From Candidatus Omnitrophota bacterium (GTDB lineage: Bacteria > Omnitrophota > Omnitrophia > Omnitrophales > Abzuiibacteriaceae), in assembly GCA_016206995.1 (NCBI GenBank), contig JACQQN010000117.1, positions 1 through 6,120 of the forward strand: a stretch of DNA of 6,120 nucleotides, given 5' to 3'. A program made the position numbers and the translations under genes. The notes below the pieces were generated by a model that worked only from the letters and a program-made list of their open reading frames with translations, was not told the DNA's origin and ran no database searches. Numbering within the stretch: position 1 is the stretch's first letter; each line of letters starts with the position of its first letter. Below are positions 5,593-6,120 of this stretch, in pieces.

Positions 5593-6120
5593 GAAGAATC
5601 TCCTCAAGCGTTCCACCTTTCTCAAATTCCCAACTTGCTTCCCGTGTCAACGCTGTTGCCAATGCCTCCACGTATGTTTTTTGAGAATCGGCAAGATCTT
5701 GCTCGGCTAAATCAAAATCTTGAAAATTGACAAGTCCAGATGTGTATTGAGACCGAATAATTTCGGAACGCTCCTCTGCTGCTGTGAGAAACTTTTTGCG
5801 CACCTCCACTAAATCAAGCGCGTTCCGAAACGCTGCCCATACTTCAGACTGTTTCACAAGAGTTTCGTCACGAGCGCTCTTTGCCGTTTCGCGGGCAGCT
5901 TCATAATCAGATCTTGCTTTTCGGATGGCTTGAATGTTTTTGCCCCCTTCAAAAAAAGGGACCGACACGCTTATGCCAACTTCGTAATGCTTGTCTAAAT
6001 TGGAAGATCGATCTCCTGAATAACCATAATCATAAGTACCATTGACCTGCGGCCAGATAGCAGATTGAGCCGACAAAACAGCTGCTTTCTTTGACTCGGC
6101 GAGCTTGATGAGCTGTCGGA
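5582..6120 (-). CDS. TolC-family outer-membrane efflux protein, C-terminal part
   Basis: The frame is open from the window edge to TAA 5584-5582, giving 178 visible residues of a longer protein. The start is outside the window; the internal TTG at 6076 is just a Leu codon. The fragment matches the second outer-membrane efflux (OEP) repeat. It begins with the end of a helix with SAQSAIWPQVNGTYDYGYSG (visible 16-35). A strand and turn, YEVGISVSVPFFEGGK (45-60), follow. Next is a long charged coiled-coil pair (about 61-165) broken by the SQYTSGLVNFQDFDLAEQDL turn (123-142), and a short tail after WEFEKGG. Such proteins form trimers with a beta-barrel in the outer membrane and a helical tunnel in the periplasm. 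As the first visible gene of the operon with the adaptor and MacB, it is the exit duct of the pump. The operon promoter must lie outside the window. Confidence 0.88.
   Translation of the reverse strand, partial: RQLIKLAESKKAAVLSAQSAIWPQVNGTYDYGYSGDRSSNLDKHYEVGISVSVPFFEGGKNIQAIRKARSDYEAARETAKSARDETLVKQSEVWAAFRNALDLVEVRKKFLTAAEERSEIIRSQYTSGLVNFQDFDLAEQDLADSQKTYVEALATALTREASWEFEKGGTLEEILREQ
5600..5605 (-). promoter_or_regulatory. Ribosome binding site that sets the adaptor start
   Basis: GAGGAG on the minus strand, 7 nt before GTG 5592, inside the last codons of the upstream outer-membrane gene. It favours the GTG start over the TTG at 5625 and keeps the adaptor translationally linked to its upstream neighbour. 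Confidence 0.75.

Noticed and set aside
4597..5625. A longer adaptor reading frame starting at TTG 5625 (342 aa)
   Set aside because: The 11 extra residues are highly basic, no Shine-Dalgarno sits at a proper distance from the TTG, and GTG 5592 has GAGGAG 7 nt upstream.
5381..5710. 109-aa plus-strand frame with several Cys residues
   Set aside because: It runs antisense across the adaptor/outer-membrane gene overlap; both minus-strand frames are well supported.
5582..6076. Outer-membrane gene starting at TTG 6076
   Set aside because: The frame is open to the window edge and the residues upstream continue the efflux-protein helix, so this TTG is an internal Leu codon in a truncated gene.

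Overview
The window is a stretch of bacterial chromosome with moderately low GC, in which every supported gene reads on the minus strand. A TolC-type outer-membrane protein, a periplasmic adaptor and a small lipoprotein point to a Gram-negative (diderm) organism. The composition and mixed gene content would suit an uncultured diderm lineage such as Bdellovibrionota or Omnitrophota, but nothing here fixes the taxon.

In transcription order (high to low coordinates), the window opens inside a TolC-family outer-membrane efflux gene (6120-5582, 5' end missing). It overlaps a MacA-like periplasmic adaptor by 11 nt (5592-4597, GTG start), which overlaps a MacB-type ABC ATPase/permease by one base (4597-2624). 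The three form one translationally coupled MacAB-TolC-like tripartite pump operon. The adaptor is unusual: the insertion between its two lipoyl half-motifs is only about 30 residues, far shorter than the long coiled hairpin of E. coli MacA.

After a 105-bp gap comes a 120-aa lipoprotein of unknown function (2518-2156). The 265-bp gap that follows (2155-1891) is the most structured DNA in the window. It has a group of overlapping, mutually exclusive inverted repeats, then a perfect 9-bp inverted repeat whose 30-bp spacer reads as a sigma70-like promoter, then a strong Rho-independent terminator. Together these could specify an RNA of about 55 nt, or simply the processed 3' region of the lipoprotein mRNA.

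Beyond the terminator lie a DUF486/DMT-like four-helix membrane protein (1890-1564) with its own dyad-overlapped promoter candidate, and then undecaprenyl-diphosphatase UppP/BacA (1414-641) for cell-wall lipid-carrier recycling. Last, 19 bp downstream and behind a good ribosome binding site, is an unrecognised multi-pass membrane protein (621-1) that runs off the window. The set looks like cell-envelope housekeeping and export. No rRNA, tRNA, insertion sequence, phage gene or CRISPR array was seen.
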